DNA from: CANMXU01 sp052030545
Lineage (GTDB): Bacteria; Pseudomonadota; Gammaproteobacteria; Enterobacterales; Alteromonadaceae
Assembly (NCBI RefSeq): GCF_052030545.1
Contig: NZ_JBPDIH010000005.1
Span: 62,001 to 126,000 of the forward strand
Direction of reading: 5' to 3'
DNA length: 64,000 nt
In this document: positions 44,779 through 53,832 of the stretch, piece by piece
Layout: each line of letters starts with the position of its first letter
Position numbering within the stretch: position 1 is the stretch's first letter
Made by a program: the position numbers and the translations under genes
Notes under the pieces: model-generated
Told to the model about the DNA's origin: nothing
Databases searched by the model: none
The model's input: only the letters and a program-made list of their open reading frames with translations

Positions 44779-44922
44779 CAACCACACTTATTCCTTCTAT
44801 TCAGATTCTGATTGGCTCGTTTGAGCTAATTTGAGCAATATTTGAACTTTTCTGAAGAGCCTACCTTCTCTGATTTCCATATAATTACTCCATCAATTAA
44901 ACACAGATAAAGGTAACGAATT

Positions 44923-45723
44923 ATGGGTATCAGCTTTAAAGAAAAGTATGGTGATTGGGCTCTTATCACAGGTGCAACGTCTGGCATCGGTGCTGAAATG
45001 GCGAGCCAAATTGCAGCAAAAGGATTGAATATTGTTTTGGTAGCTCGTCGAGAAAAAGAACTTGAAGAGCACGCAGCATTGCTTGCGGATCGTTATGGAA
45101 TTAAAACAATGATTGTTTCAGCAGATTTAGCTACGACTGAAGGGGTTGAAAAAGTTAAGAAGGTGAAGCAAGAAATAGGTTTGTTGGTACTAGCAGCAGG
45201 TGTTGAAATAAATGGTTCATTTGCTAATACATCGTTAGCTAAAGAATTACAGATGGTGCAGCTTAATGTTACCTCGGTATTACAACTGACTCACCACTTC
45301 ACACCCGCTATGGTGGAAAGAAAACGCGGTGGCATTCTAATGGTTTCAAGCCTTTCTGGTCATATGGTTTCTCCATATTTTTCAAATTATGCAGGTACCA
45401 AAGCCTATGTTCTACAACTAGGTGCTTCTCTTCATGGCGAGCTTAAACCCAAGGGTATTGATGTAACCGTTCTTTCTCCGGGGCTAACAAACACACCGAT
45501 GACTGCGGACAATGGTATTGACTGGTCTAAATTGCCAATGGTTGCAAAAGATCCTGCGGAAGTAGCTGAAATTGCTATCAACGGTTTAGGTAAAAAAGCG
45601 GTTGTGGTTCCCGGTAAACGCAATCGAATGGCCGCGATTCTTTCTGGATTAATTTCCCACCAAAAGCAGGCCATCATGGGCGAATCTATGATCGGTAAAG
45701 CAATGCCAGCGAGCAAAAAGTAG
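44923..45723 (+). CDS. Short-chain dehydrogenase/reductase
   Basis: 266 residues, classical SDR. Nucleotide motif TGATSGIG (16-23), ARR following strand 2 (NADP preference suggested), LAAG in place of NNAG, catalytic Ser in VSSLSG (about 143), and YAGTK (Tyr about 156, Lys about 160). It oxidises or reduces an alcohol/carbonyl. Close to the small-substrate DltE/SDR group by feel. It starts 144 bp after the AraC gene with AAAGG upstream and is followed by ethD-like with a 42-bp gap. Substrate unknown. Confidence 0.88.
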   Translation: MGISFKEKYGDWALITGATSGIGAEMASQIAAKGLNIVLVARREKELEEHAALLADRYGIKTMIVSADLATTEGVEKVKKVKQEIGLLVLAAGVEINGSFANTSLAKELQMVQLNVTSVLQLTHHFTPAMVERKRGGILMVSSLSGHMVSPYFSNYAGTKAYVLQLGASLHGELKPKGIDVTVLSPGLTNTPMTADNGIDWSKLPMVAKDPAEVAEIAINGLGKKAVVVPGKRNRMAAILSGLISHQKQAIMGESMIGKAMPASKK

Positions 45724-45765
45724 ATTCTATATCTTAAAATTCAGATCAAATATAATGGAAAACTC

Positions 45766-46077
45766 ATGATTAAAGTATACGTACTGTACCCAAATAAAGC
45801 TGATGTCACTTTTGACTTTGATTACTACTGCAACAAACATGTTCCTATGATAGAAGGACTTTTGGGAGACGCAGTAAAAGGGGCAACTGTCGATGCAGGG
45901 GTTGCCAGTGTTGTTCCCGGTGAACCTGCGCTCTATGTGGCAATCAGTACCATTTCATTTGATTCTATAGAGTCATTTCAAACAGCTTTTGGCCCACATG
46001 CAGAAAAAATTAAAGCCGATGTGCCAAATTTCACCAATGCTATTCCTATAATGCAGCTTTGCGATCAAAAATTATAA
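45766..46077 (+). CDS. EthD-family small protein
   Basis: 103 residues, dimeric alpha+beta barrel (ferredoxin-like) fold. MIKVYVLYPNKADVTFDFDYYCNKHVPM with the Y-x-x-KHVPM signature is typical of EthD proteins, which help degrade ethers or act as small cyclases or decarboxylases in aromatic pathways. It follows the SDR gene and precedes the FrnE-like gene. A role in one pathway with them is inference. Confidence 0.85.
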   Translation: MIKVYVLYPNKADVTFDFDYYCNKHVPMIEGLLGDAVKGATVDAGVASVVPGEPALYVAISTISFDSIESFQTAFGPHAEKIKADVPNFTNAIPIMQLCDQKL

Positions 46078-46198
46078 AACCGCCAGTGATCTACTGTGAA
46101 AATGTGCAGGATACAAATGGCCAATAAGTTTGTGTTCTGCTTAATGTTATTTTAGAACATAAATTAAAGGCTAATCTCATAGGAGTATTAGGAAAAAT

Positions 46199-46843
46199 AT
46201 GAGTAATAAAATCAAAATAGATATTGTCTCAGATGTAGTTTGCCCTTGGTGCATTATCGGTTATAAGCGTTTAGAAGGTGCTATAAAAGAGCTAGGTATG
46301 GAAGATATTATTGAGATTGAGTGGCAACCGTTTCAGCTAAATCCAGATATGCCGCCTGAAGGTGAAGACCTGCGTGCTCACCTTAAAAGAAAGTACGGCA
46401 CCACATTGGAAGATAGCATTCGTTTCAGAAAAGAGATGACAGAACTTGGAGAAGAAGTTGGATTTAAATTCGACTATTTTGACGGACTAAAAGCGGTAAA
46501 CACTCTTGATGCTCATGTTCTTCTAGAATACGCAAAACATGCCGGGAAGCAAACTGAGCTTAAAAATCGTCTGTTTTCTGCATTCTATAGTGAGCAAAAA
46601 GATATCTCTGACCAACAAATCCTTAAGCAAGAATTACTCAGTGTTGGTCTAGAAGCAGAAGAAGCAATGAAGTGGCTGGATGACAATAAAACCCGTAATA
46701 ATGTTCTTGTTCAAGAGCAACAATGGAAACAAGCGGGAATATCCGGCGTACCAATGATTGTATTCAATCGTGAGAGTGCTATCTCAGGAACCCAATCAGT
46801 GGATACGTATAAGCAAATATTAACTGAATTAGCTGGGATGTAA
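46199..46843 (+). CDS. DsbA/FrnE-like cytoplasmic oxidoreductase
   Basis: 214 residues without signal peptide. Thioredoxin fold with the redox pair Cys15-Cys18 in VVCPWCIIG and cis-Pro in SGVPMIVFN, the FrnE/2-hydroxychromene isomerase-like branch. FrnE proteins were first described in a polyketide cluster and act as disulfide isomerases or in oxidant defence. It ends the AraC-SDR-EthD-FrnE series, with GGAAAA before its ATG, 121 bp after ethD. Confidence 0.9.
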   Translation: MSNKIKIDIVSDVVCPWCIIGYKRLEGAIKELGMEDIIEIEWQPFQLNPDMPPEGEDLRAHLKRKYGTTLEDSIRFRKEMTELGEEVGFKFDYFDGLKAVNTLDAHVLLEYAKHAGKQTELKNRLFSAFYSEQKDISDQQILKQELLSVGLEAEEAMKWLDDNKTRNNVLVQEQQWKQAGISGVPMIVFNRESAISGTQSVDTYKQILTELAGM

Positions 46844-46922
46844 TTCTTACATCCCTTTTAATCAAACTTTCTATATTTTAATGCTCAGAAATGACAACCA
46901 GCTTGAACTGCCTGTCCGTTCC

Positions 46923-46964
46923 AGCTCATTGCTGCCGTTGAATTTAATGTAACTTTAGCTTGCT
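46923..46964 (+). repeat. Dispersed intergenic repeat, copy B core
   Basis: AGCTCATTGCTGCCGTTGAA and onward aligns ungapped to copies A and C; lies between the convergent FrnE-like and LysR genes. Confidence 0.65.
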
Positions 46965-47054
46965 GAGAGCTTGAAGGATAGATTAATGAGACATAAATAT
47001 AGTAACGAGCAGGCTATTTGTACTTGCCCAAATTAATAGAGAATACGCTAATGA

Positions 47055-47951
47055 CTAACTCCATGGAGCCTTAGGGCTGACTTTTTCAATTATATGGTCA
47101 ATGAAAAGTCTAATAGGTTTGGTCATGTATTTATGAGATTGATAAATGATGAACATATTGGACTGTGGTGTTTCATAGTCATTCAAAACTTGTACGAGTC
47201 TGCCGCTTTCCAAGTGACTTTTAACTAACGCAATAGGTAAGTAAGCCACACCTAGTCCGCTCAAAGCCGATTCGATAACCAAATGCATACTAATTGTTGC
47301 ATACCTTCCAGAAACCTTAACTTGATAATTTTTTTCTCCCTTTAAAAATTGCCAGTCACTAGACTGTAGTGATTTTCCCATAATTAGACAGTTAAGTTTT
47401 GACAAATCATCAGGAACTTTGATTTGTCCCACTGTATTCAAGAATTCTGGACTTGCACAGCAAACGCTATGCTTTGGCCCTATTCGCCTTGCAATTAATG
47501 AAGAATCTTGCAACTGGCCTGAGCGAAACGCAACATCAATTCTGTCTTCCACCATATTGACATAGCTATCGGAGGTATCCAACTCAATGCTAATTTCTGG
47601 ATATTTTTTTAAAAACTCTGCAATCCAAGGCTGTGCATATTGCATAGCAAAGTCAAAAGGTGATGAAATTCGAACCTTTCCTTTTGGTTCAGCTTGCGCT
47701 TGCATAATTAGTTCGTTTGCTTGCTCAAGCGCTACGAGATGCTGTTGACATAAGTGAAAATAGTGTTGACCTTCTTCCGTTAATGATAATTTTCGTGTGC
47801 TTCGATGGAGTAACTTTACTCCTAGATTAGCTTCTAATTGAACGACCTTCCGACTGACCGTTGTTGATGGCATAGCTAATATATTGCTCGCCCCAGCAAA
47901 GCTACCTGCTTCGACAACACTTACAAAGACCTTGATATCATTAAGGTTCAC
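47055..47951 (-). CDS. LysR family transcriptional regulator
   Basis: 298 residues. N-terminal winged helix LNDIKVFVSVVEAGSFAGAS with NILAMPSTTVSRKVVQLE, and a C-terminal periplasmic-binding-like effector domain (VRISSPFDFAMQYAQPWIAEF, IDVAFRSG). Starts with GTG at 47951, with GAAGG upstream. Of the CrgA/YafC branch. Divergent from the pirin and isochorismatase-like genes across about 100 bp, so it very likely controls them. Effector unknown. Confidence 0.92.
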   Translation of the reverse strand: MNLNDIKVFVSVVEAGSFAGASNILAMPSTTVSRKVVQLEANLGVKLLHRSTRKLSLTEEGQHYFHLCQQHLVALEQANELIMQAQAEPKGKVRISSPFDFAMQYAQPWIAEFLKKYPEISIELDTSDSYVNMVEDRIDVAFRSGQLQDSSLIARRIGPKHSVCCASPEFLNTVGQIKVPDDLSKLNCLIMGKSLQSSDWQFLKGEKNYQVKVSGRYATISMHLVIESALSGLGVAYLPIALVKSHLESGRLVQVLNDYETPQSNMFIIYQSHKYMTKPIRLFIDHIIEKVSPKAPWS

Positions 47952-48056
47952 AATTTACCTTCAAAAATGGGATTAACAAACCCGAATAAACCATCTAATT
48001 AAATAATAAGTCTTGAGTTAATCTTTTTCAATAGAAATTGAAACGGATGAAATGTG

Positions 48057-48890
48057 ATGGCAAGACAAATTAAAGAAATTAGAAATGGCAAAAAGCATGG
48101 CCCTGTTAGTAGCTTTGTTGCAGCAACAAATATAGAAGAGCTTAATCCTTTTGTGTTGTGGGACCACTTTTATTTACCTCAAGTAGAAGGTACTGCTGGA
48201 TTTGACTTTCACGGTCACTCAGGAGTTGCCACCATTAGCTACCCTCAAGTTGGTGATATAGCGCATGAAGATACTGGCGGCCATAGTGGGCTATTAAAAG
48301 CTGGTGGCATTCAAATAATGTCCTCAGGGGCTGGAGTTTTGCACAAAGAAACCGTGTTTCCTGATAAAAAACATGCTGATGCATTTCAACTTTGGGTTGC
48401 ATTACCCGAAAAAGACTTAGAAATGGGTCCTGTGACCTATTCAACATTACAGGAACAAGATATTCCAGTAGTTCAAACGAATGGTGCAAGCGTCAAAGTT
48501 CTTGCAGGAGAGTATCAAGGACAAAAGAGTGCTGCTCAACCGCCAGTTGATATGTCGTATTTTCATATCAAGCTAGAGGCCGATAGTACATGGTCTCATT
48601 CAAGCCAAGAATTACACACCACAGCATTTATTTATGTCAGAAAAGGAGTGATAGAAACAGGCGGCGTGCGCTTGTCAGTAGGTGAGCTTGGCATCTATGA
48701 AAACCGATCTGAACTTATATCGGTTAATGCATTAAACCAAAATGCTGAATTTTTAGTTGTAACAGGTGCGCCACTAAAACAACCCATTATCAGCAATGGT
48801 GCGTCAGTTCACAGCAGTAATACAAATTTAATCGCAGGTGTTCAAAAAATAAGACAACTGCATACAAATGGCATTCGCCAAATATCTTAA
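48057..48890 (+). CDS. Pirin family bicupin protein
   Basis: 277 residues from ATG 48057. Pirin N-terminal cupin with the metal ligands in PHSHP-like form here written FDFHGHSGVATISY, and HEDTGGHSG, followed by GAGVLHKE giving the remaining His and Glu. Bacterial pirins act as quercetin 2,3-dioxygenases or redox-sensing partners. Followed by the isochorismatase-like gene with a 13-bp gap, and divergent from the LysR gene. Enzyme activity uncertain. Confidence 0.9.
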   Translation: MARQIKEIRNGKKHGPVSSFVAATNIEELNPFVLWDHFYLPQVEGTAGFDFHGHSGVATISYPQVGDIAHEDTGGHSGLLKAGGIQIMSSGAGVLHKETVFPDKKHADAFQLWVALPEKDLEMGPVTYSTLQEQDIPVVQTNGASVKVLAGEYQGQKSAAQPPVDMSYFHIKLEADSTWSHSSQELHTTAFIYVRKGVIETGGVRLSVGELGIYENRSELISVNALNQNAEFLVVTGAPLKQPIISNGASVHSSNTNLIAGVQKIRQLHTNGIRQIS

Positions 48891-48903
48891 TAGAGAGATC
48901 AAT

Positions 48904-49497
48904 ATGAAAACAACTACTTTTACACCAGAAAACTCAGTGATGTTATTAATCGATCATCAGGTCGGCACAATGGGCTGGGTTGGCTCACTGGAACTAGATG
49001 AAATAAAGAAAAATACGGTTGCTTTAGCGCGTGCAGCAAAGGAAACATGCATGCCATTAATACTTACTTCTAGCATGGAAGACCAAGCTCAAGGGCCACT
49101 TTTTGAAGAGTTAATTCAAGCCGTACCTGAAGCTTATGAAAACCGAATTCTTCGAGCAGGTGTGGTAGATAGCATGAAGGATGAAAATTTTGCCGCCGCA
49201 GTTAAAGCGACAGGTCGTAAAAACATTATTATCGCAGGTATCACCACGGACGTTTGTGTTGTCTATCCCGCAATAACAGCTATTAGCGAAGGTTACAATG
49301 TACAAGTTGTTGTAGATGGCTCTGGTTCTCCAACAACACTTGCAGATGAAACGGCATTAAGACGAATGGAAAGTCATGGTGTCACACTAACTTCTACAAA
49401 TCAGCTCATTGCGGAGTTAGCGCAAGACTGGAGCAGTGAAAACGGTGGTAAATTGATTCAGGTTTTATTTGAAGAAATCCTTTCTAAATTACATTAA
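48904..49497 (+). CDS. Isochorismatase-like cysteine hydrolase (YcaC type)
   Basis: 197 residues from ATG 48904, preceded by AGAGAG; an upstream in-frame ATG lies inside the pirin gene. Catalytic Asp17 in LLIDHQVG and Cys near 118 in GITTDVCVVYP are present. The YcaC branch hydrolyses small amides or other nitrogen compounds of unknown identity. Paired with pirin under the divergent LysR regulator, an arrangement common in Vibrio and relatives. A hairpin terminator follows. Confidence 0.9.
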   Translation: MKTTTFTPENSVMLLIDHQVGTMGWVGSLELDEIKKNTVALARAAKETCMPLILTSSMEDQAQGPLFEELIQAVPEAYENRILRAGVVDSMKDENFAAAVKATGRKNIIIAGITTDVCVVYPAITAISEGYNVQVVVDGSGSPTTLADETALRRMESHGVTLTSTNQLIAELAQDWSSENGGKLIQVLFEEILSKLH

Positions 49498-49505
49498 GAC
49501 GATAG

Positions 49506-49542
49506 GTGTTGAGGTAACTATTTTTCACCTCAGCACTTTTTT
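49506..49542 (+). terminator. Terminator of the pirin-isochorismatase unit
   Basis: GTGTTGAGGT / ACCTCAGCAC nearly complementary arms with an 11-nt loop and TTTTTT, 8 bp past the stop. Confidence 0.8.
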
Positions 49543-49557
49543 ATACAGGAAAAATGA

Positions 49558-49770
49558 ATGCATACTGTTACTCCGAATAAGCATATATTGGCTATCGCTA
49601 CCTACTTTTCTTTATTACCTTTAGTGTTTTTTCTACCAAAGCTTTTAAATCCATATTTGCCAGAGAATGAACTAGCTAGGCTAATGGTGCTCCTTGCTAT
49701 TATAGTGCCAATAATCTCTTATCTTATATTGCCATGTGTTGTTAAAGGATTAAGGCACATTAAGCCATGA
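49558..49770 (+). CDS. Small two-helix membrane protein
   Basis: 70 residues with two hydrophobic helices (about 10-27 and 42-64) and a charged tail, preceded by AGGAAAAATGA. No known family. It stands alone after a terminator, between the isochorismatase-like gene and repeat copy C. Considered real because of its start signal and clean helix pattern. Confidence 0.55.
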   Translation: MHTVTPNKHILAIATYFSLLPLVFFLPKLLNPYLPENELARLMVLLAIIVPIISYLILPCVVKGLRHIKP

Positions 49771-50135
49771 AATTTAGTTGAAAAGTAATGCGTCTACAAG
49801 CGCACCTGAACTAAATAAAGCTATTCCAGTAAGTGTCTTGTTTGGCGCAAAGAATTCATAGTAACAGATTTATATCAATGACCGCATTGATGGCTATACT
49901 GCCAGTTAGGGCAAATACAAACTTAATATCCTAAAAGCTCATTGCTGCAGTTCAGTTTGATCCGACTATAGCCTGTTCTATGTCAGCAGCCGAAATGTGA
50001 GTGAGCTAAGTTCTGCCTCGCATTATTTCATCATTGATGTTAATTACAATTATCTTGGCAATGTTACGTTATAATGACGATTCGCGACTGCACATTGTAT
50101 CCAATTATATTAATTCAATTTGTTGAGAATAAAGT
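49771..50135. other. Intergenic region with repeat copy C, 365 bp
   Basis: Contains the third repeat copy and the GNAT promoter region. No other gene or structure seen. Confidence 0.45.
49936..49977 (+). repeat. Dispersed intergenic repeat, copy C core
   Basis: AGCTCATTGCTGCAGTTCAG and onward, ungapped match to copies A and B. AATGACCGCATTG about 55 bp upstream matches the left part of copy A. Confidence 0.65.
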
Positions 50136-50567
50136 ATGAATGTAGAAAATGTGTTTCCTAAAGATTATGCTGAAATGCTCAATGTTTGGGAAGATTCAGT
50201 GCGAGCTACACATAGCTTCATAACAGAAGAAGATATTGAGTTTTTTAAACCCATTATCATGGAACAAGCTTTTCCAGCGGTGACTTTAAAATGTATTAAG
50301 AGCGATAATGGCTTAATACTTGGTTTTATTGGCACTCACGAAGATAAAGTAGAAATGCTTTTCATTCTAAATGCTGAACGAGGGAAAGGTATTGGCAAGG
50401 TGCTATTGAACTTTGCTATAAACAATCTCGCGGTAACTAAGGTTGATGTTAATGAACAAAACCCACTGGCTGTAGATTTTTATAAGCATATGGGATTTTC
50501 AGTAACCGCTAGGTCACCACTTGATGATATGGGTAAACCATTTCCAATTCTGCATATGAGCCTTTAA
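50136..50567 (+). CDS. GNAT family N-acetyltransferase
   Basis: 143 residues. Acetyl-CoA-binding motif A, NAERGKGIGKVLLN (RGKGIG at 82-87), and the family end VNEQNPLAVDFYKHMGF are clear. Resembles small PhnO/YjaB-like acetyltransferases. GAG precedes the ATG at 50136. Single gene followed by a convergent terminator. Substrate unknown. Confidence 0.9.
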   Translation: MNVENVFPKDYAEMLNVWEDSVRATHSFITEEDIEFFKPIIMEQAFPAVTLKCIKSDNGLILGFIGTHEDKVEMLFILNAERGKGIGKVLLNFAINNLAVTKVDVNEQNPLAVDFYKHMGFSVTARSPLDDMGKPFPILHMSL

Positions 50568-50600
50568 GGCTCGGTTTAACATAAACCATCCTGACAGAAG

Positions 50601-50631
50601 AAATGCTCAAGGCTAATAATCTTAAGCATTT
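50601..50631. terminator. Terminator after the GNAT gene
   Basis: AAATGCTCAAG / CTTAAGCATTT, 10 of 11 paired, followed by ATATTTTTT on the plus strand; lies between convergent genes. Confidence 0.6.
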
Positions 50632-50691
50632 CCGATATTTTTTCCGCTAAGCTATTCTCGTCTATGCCACTTAACCTAAACCTTTGACCTA

Positions 50692-51528
50692 TCACAACAT
50701 ACTGTCTATTTGCTCAATCTGATGCTCAAATATTAGGTTTAGCTGCTGTAAGGTGTCGGTTGCCAAATTAAAATAGCTTTGTTGCTCAATAGTGATATCT
50801 GGCGCTGATACTAACTGCGTAACTATGGTCGATACCAAGGTATTCATTTGTGTACTCGCATTAGTGACGAGTTGCTGATGAGCCACCTTGCTCTCTTCTT
50901 TATAGGATAATTGCTGCAATATATTGTTTGTCACTTGTTCAATATTTTGACTTAAAAAATTAAGCCTAATTTTTTCAACACTTGAACAATGCTTCTTTAC
51001 TGCAACGCCTGCGCCTAAGGCTCTCGACTGACCAATGCTTTCAGTGGCTAGCAACAATTCATTCCAGACATAACCAATATGTTCAAAGCCTTCAATATAG
51101 TCAGCGGTTAGGTAATATTGTTCAGCGGTATCTTCCAAAAAATAGGCAAGATTTCGGATCATCATATTGTGCTGTTCAAAACTGTTTTCTGGCGAGGTAT
51201 TTTCATTAAATTTTAATAGCCGTTGCCAGTGATCACAAAAACCAATCCAGCGATCGCCCTTTTTTATATCCGACTGAGAAAGCTGAGCGGTCACTGCCGC
51301 GATTTGTTGTTTACATTGATTTAATTGACTGGTTACCTGCTTGTCGCCATTTAACCAAGCAGCGGTATAACCACGATGTTGCTGAGCAGCGCCGATAAGT
51401 TTTTTGAGCAAAATAATAAAAGCGAGTCCCGATTTTTGCTGTTTTTTTATTTTGTTAGGTTTGTGAAAAAGTAAATAAAAGCTCGCACATAATAAAACGA
51501 ACACCACGAAAATAATCAGTAATTCCAT
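50692..51528 (-). CDS. Membrane-anchored NIT-like helical sensor protein
   Basis: 278 residues. One N-terminal membrane helix (about 2-22), a basic stop, then an all-helical domain with QQHRGYTAAWLNGD (about 50-63), resembling the R-G-x-x-x-x-L core of nitrate/nitrite-sensing NIT domains. No output domain. Strong GAGAGGG ribosome-binding site. It follows the chemoreceptor gene by 18 bp in one transcript, so it may be a separate sensing partner. The basic stretch after the helix suggests the domain is cytoplasmic. Family match is tentative. Confidence 0.65.
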   Translation of the reverse strand: MELLIIFVVFVLLCASFYLLFHKPNKIKKQQKSGLAFIILLKKLIGAAQQHRGYTAAWLNGDKQVTSQLNQCKQQIAAVTAQLSQSDIKKGDRWIGFCDHWQRLLKFNENTSPENSFEQHNMMIRNLAYFLEDTAEQYYLTADYIEGFEHIGYVWNELLLATESIGQSRALGAGVAVKKHCSSVEKIRLNFLSQNIEQVTNNILQQLSYKEESKVAHQQLVTNASTQMNTLVSTIVTQLVSAPDITIEQQSYFNLATDTLQQLNLIFEHQIEQIDSML

Positions 51529-51546
51529 TTCAAGCCCTCTCTTCTA

Positions 51547-52692
51547 TTAAGCATTTATTTGCGTTAAATGACGTAAGTGTTTAGCAACCGACTCTGACTG
51601 TTTGGCAATTTCGGCATTATCTTGTGCGCCAATCACTACCTTAGCAATGTGTTCAGATATTTCATTCGTGGCAATGGTTTGCTGCTTAGAAACTTCCCGA
51701 ATAATGTGCATTTGATCTTGCACTTGTTGCGTTGCTTGTGCGATATGATTAAAGCCATTATCAACTTCGTGGGCTTTTTGTTGAGACAAATTTGATTGTT
51801 CAACCACATCGCTCATCGCCTGCACAATAGCATCGCTTTCAGTCAGTACGTCACCAATATTATTAACAATTAAATTAGTGGATGAATGGGTTCGTTCCGC
51901 TAGTGCCCTAACCTCTTCAGCAACTACGGCAAAACCGCGGCCATATTGCCCGGCTCGCGCCGCTTCAATAGAGGCATTTAACGCCAGTAAATTGGTTTGC
52001 GACGATATTTGTTGAATCGATTCGGTGATGTTTTCAACTTCCTTGATCAGCCCATTTAACGACACCATTCGCTGTTGAGTATCTTCTGCTAGCGTACTTA
52101 CATCAGCAACAGCTTGATTAAGTAAGGTCAGTGTTTGTTTACCTTGGCTAGCGATATCAGCTGCTTGAGTAGATGATTGATGAGCGTTATTAATTTCACG
52201 ATTAACTTCAACTAACGACTGGCTCATTTGTGTGATTGCCGCTGCAGTAGAGTTTGTAGCATCGGATTGTTTTTGCACATTATTTTTTACGCTTTCTGAA
52301 ATTTCGATCACTTGCAGTGCGCTGTATTCTACTTCTTTATTTTTTTCATCATGCTGGTTATTAATTCGCCCTAACTCACGAAAAGTAATTAATAATTGAT
52401 TGAGTAACTTAGTATTAATCACTTGATTAAAATGCACTTCTCGGTGATCAAAGTTTTGCACATCAATTTTAGTAAGCACTTGGTTAATTTTATTTATTTG
52501 CTCGGAAACTGTATAAAAAATTCCAATTAAAAAATAACAAAGCAGCACATATAAAGGTAATAAAGTAAGCGCATCAATATAAAAGTTAGCCACGATAAGT
52601 ATTAACAATAGGCTAAGCGCTGAAAAGCTGGTCACTTTTAGCCCAAGCCACTTAGTCAAACTATAAACAGGTGAAAAAAACAAGGTCAACAT
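51547..52692 (-). CDS. Methyl-accepting chemotaxis protein without a sensor domain
   Basis: 381 residues from ATG 52692, with GAGGA eight bases upstream; a TTG five codons earlier is less likely. Two closely spaced membrane helices (about 22-60) leave almost no periplasmic loop, then a long helical coil and the signalling hairpin tip QISSQTNLLALNASIEAARA with GRGFAVVAEEVRALAERT. Methylation-helix sequences flank it. Standard MCPs have a periplasmic or PAS sensor; none is here. The neighbour downstream may supply it. Confidence 0.92.
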   Translation of the reverse strand: MLTLFFSPVYSLTKWLGLKVTSFSALSLLLILIVANFYIDALTLLPLYVLLCYFLIGIFYTVSEQINKINQVLTKIDVQNFDHREVHFNQVINTKLLNQLLITFRELGRINNQHDEKNKEVEYSALQVIEISESVKNNVQKQSDATNSTAAAITQMSQSLVEVNREINNAHQSSTQAADIASQGKQTLTLLNQAVADVSTLAEDTQQRMVSLNGLIKEVENITESIQQISSQTNLLALNASIEAARAGQYGRGFAVVAEEVRALAERTHSSTNLIVNNIGDVLTESDAIVQAMSDVVEQSNLSQQKAHEVDNGFNHIAQATQQVQDQMHIIREVSKQQTIATNEISEHIAKVVIGAQDNAEIAKQSESVAKHLRHLTQINA

Positions 52693-52979
52693 TTTTACAT
52701 TCCTCAATCGCCATTTACTAACTAGAATGCAAAAGCCAAACCAAAACCATAACTCATTGTAAAATAATGAATATTAATTATCATTCTAAAAATAATTGCA
52801 CTAAATTAAGGAAAAAGGCACAACTTGCATTGCTTTGGTGAATTGTACAAAAGCCACTAAAACCTATTCACATCAGCGAATAAAAAGATTTACTTGGTGT
52901 GACTAAAATTAAACGGTAAAATGCGCGCCTTAAAGGCATGACCACATTTAAGCCTTGTTTATTTTGTATTGAGAATACT

Positions 52980-53792
52980 ATGCCAAACCCTGATTATATT
53001 TGCCCTATTTGTCGTTCCCCTTTGCAACTGGCAGCACCTAGTTTCCGCTGTGAAAATAATCATTGCTTTGATAAAGCCAAAGAAGGTTATGTAAATTTAC
53101 TGCCGGTGCAATTTAAACACTCAAAAGATCCGGGCGATAATAAAGCCATGGTTAATGCCCGTCGCGCATTTTTAGAAAAACAGTTTTACCAACCACTGGT
53201 AAACAAACTGGTTGAGCTTTACCAAGAGTTTGGTTTGCCAAGTGCAAATATCTTAGATGCTGGCTGTGGTGAAGGTTATTATACTCATCAACACAAAAGT
53301 GATGAAAATTCAGTATATGGCGTCGATATAGCAAAAAATGCAGTTAAAATTGCCGCTAAAAAATATAAAGATTGTCACTTTAGTGTTGGAACATTGTCGC
53401 AATTGCCCTTTACGGATAGTTATTTCCAATGGATGGTTTCCATCTACGCGCCTATTCTAGAGCAAGAATTTTCAAGGGTAATAGCAGATAAAGGCTTTTT
53501 AGTGACAGTAACACCGGCTGAAAACCATTTAATTGAACTTAAGTCGCTGATCTATAGAGATGCTCAGCCACACGACACCTCAAAAACGCCAATCAGACAA
53601 TTAACATTAGTGACCGAGCAGCAACTCAATTATCAAATGGAATTTAACCAAGGCGAAGATATTATTAATTTATTGTCAATGACACCGTTTGCATTTAAAG
53701 CCAGCGAAGCGGTTGTAGAGCAATTAAAATCGAGTACAAACTTTAACTGTCAGGCAGATTTTCTTATTAGGCTTTATCAAAAGGCGTCATAA
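52980..53792 (+). CDS. rlmA: 23S rRNA (guanine745-N1)-methyltransferase RlmA
   Basis: 270 residues from ATG 52980, which yields the family start with the zinc ligands CPIC (Cys8, Cys11) then Cys24 and His28; an upstream ATG adds 14 foreign residues. AKEGYVNLLPVQFKHSKDPGDNKAM is diagnostic. SAM motif ILDAGCGEGYYT follows. It methylates G745 of 23S rRNA. Monocistronic, ending in a terminator shared with yfbV. Confidence 0.93.
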   Translation: MPNPDYICPICRSPLQLAAPSFRCENNHCFDKAKEGYVNLLPVQFKHSKDPGDNKAMVNARRAFLEKQFYQPLVNKLVELYQEFGLPSANILDAGCGEGYYTHQHKSDENSVYGVDIAKNAVKIAAKKYKDCHFSVGTLSQLPFTDSYFQWMVSIYAPILEQEFSRVIADKGFLVTVTPAENHLIELKSLIYRDAQPHDTSKTPIRQLTLVTEQQLNYQMEFNQGEDIINLLSMTPFAFKASEAVVEQLKSSTNFNCQADFLIRLYQKAS

Positions 53793-53832
53793 ATTAGCCG
53801 TTAAGATAAAAATAAAAAATTGAAGAATAGCG

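Noticed and set aside
40762..50567. Chromosomal integron cassette array
   Set aside because: The recurring repeats are few, separate multi-gene groups, and do not show paired attC core sites; no integrase seen.
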